Positions 12,150 through 12,171 of a stretch of DNA of 12,171 nt are shown here, piece by piece. The notes beneath the pieces are model-generated. The model did not search any database. It worked only from the letters and a program-made list of their open reading frames with translations, and was not told the DNA's origin. This DNA is from an uncultured Mollicutes bacterium (lineage in GTDB: Bacteria; Bacillota_I; Bacilli_A; RF39; UBA660), in contig UQQI01000045.1 in NCBI GenBank assembly GCA_900543055.1, positions 1 through 12,171 of the forward strand. The letters are read 5' to 3'. The position numbers were made by a program, and so were the translations under genes. Each line of letters begins with the position of its first letter. Position 1 is the first letter of the stretch.

Positions 12150-12171
12150 GTCGTCACCAACCAAAATTCCT

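Overview
The window is strongly AT-rich DNA with dense gene packing, purine-rich Shine-Dalgarno sites, TATAAT-type promoters and hairpin-plus-U-tract terminators. Rpn-family and BspA-type leucine-rich-repeat genes are also present. Together these suggest a low-GC Firmicute (Bacillota), perhaps an uncultured gut Bacilli or Clostridia lineage; that placement is inference. The code looks standard: TGG encodes Trp, and one gene ends in a TGA that sits inside a terminator hairpin. No tRNA, rRNA, CRISPR array or insertion sequence was seen.

Layout. (1) 1-217, minus: 5' end of an Rpn-family nuclease/transposase-like gene, cut by the window edge. (2) 4814 down to 288, minus: a tight four-gene operon encoding a 120-aa unknown protein, a von Willebrand A (VWA) protein with a long acidic Ser/Asn-rich repeat tract, a MoxR-like AAA+ ATPase and an ankyrin-repeat protein. 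It ends at a hairpin terminator. (3) 4957-8391, plus: a divergent pair encoding a 151-aa protein and a 988-aa protein. The large protein combines BspA-type leucine-rich repeats, a long helical region and a C-terminal module. The 151-aa protein is a stand-alone relative of the end of that module. (4) 11055 down to 8423, minus: a radical SAM protein with a SPASM-like Cys-rich tail, a BtaA-like (DUF3419) SAM-dependent 3-amino-3-carboxypropyltransferase-type protein, and a 222-aa protein with faint transglutaminase-like features. (5) 12080-11151, minus: an alpha/beta hydrolase of the monoacylglycerol lipase/lysophospholipase type with its own promoter and terminator.

How the genes may work together. 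Groups 2 and 3 share a 142-bp divergent promoter region and are closed at both outer ends by terminators, so 288-8391 reads as one candidate locus. MoxR ATPases and VWA proteins are known to work as ATPase-adaptor pairs (RavA-ViaA, CoxD-CoxE), and MoxR-VWA pairs also appear in multi-component systems proposed to act in biological conflict. Here the pair carries two repeat scaffolds (ankyrin and leucine-rich) that could recognise partners, plus a cysteine-rich C-terminal module present in one full and one partial copy. I know of no described system with exactly this composition; its function is unknown. Group 4 looks like a small SAM-based modification cassette with unknown substrate.
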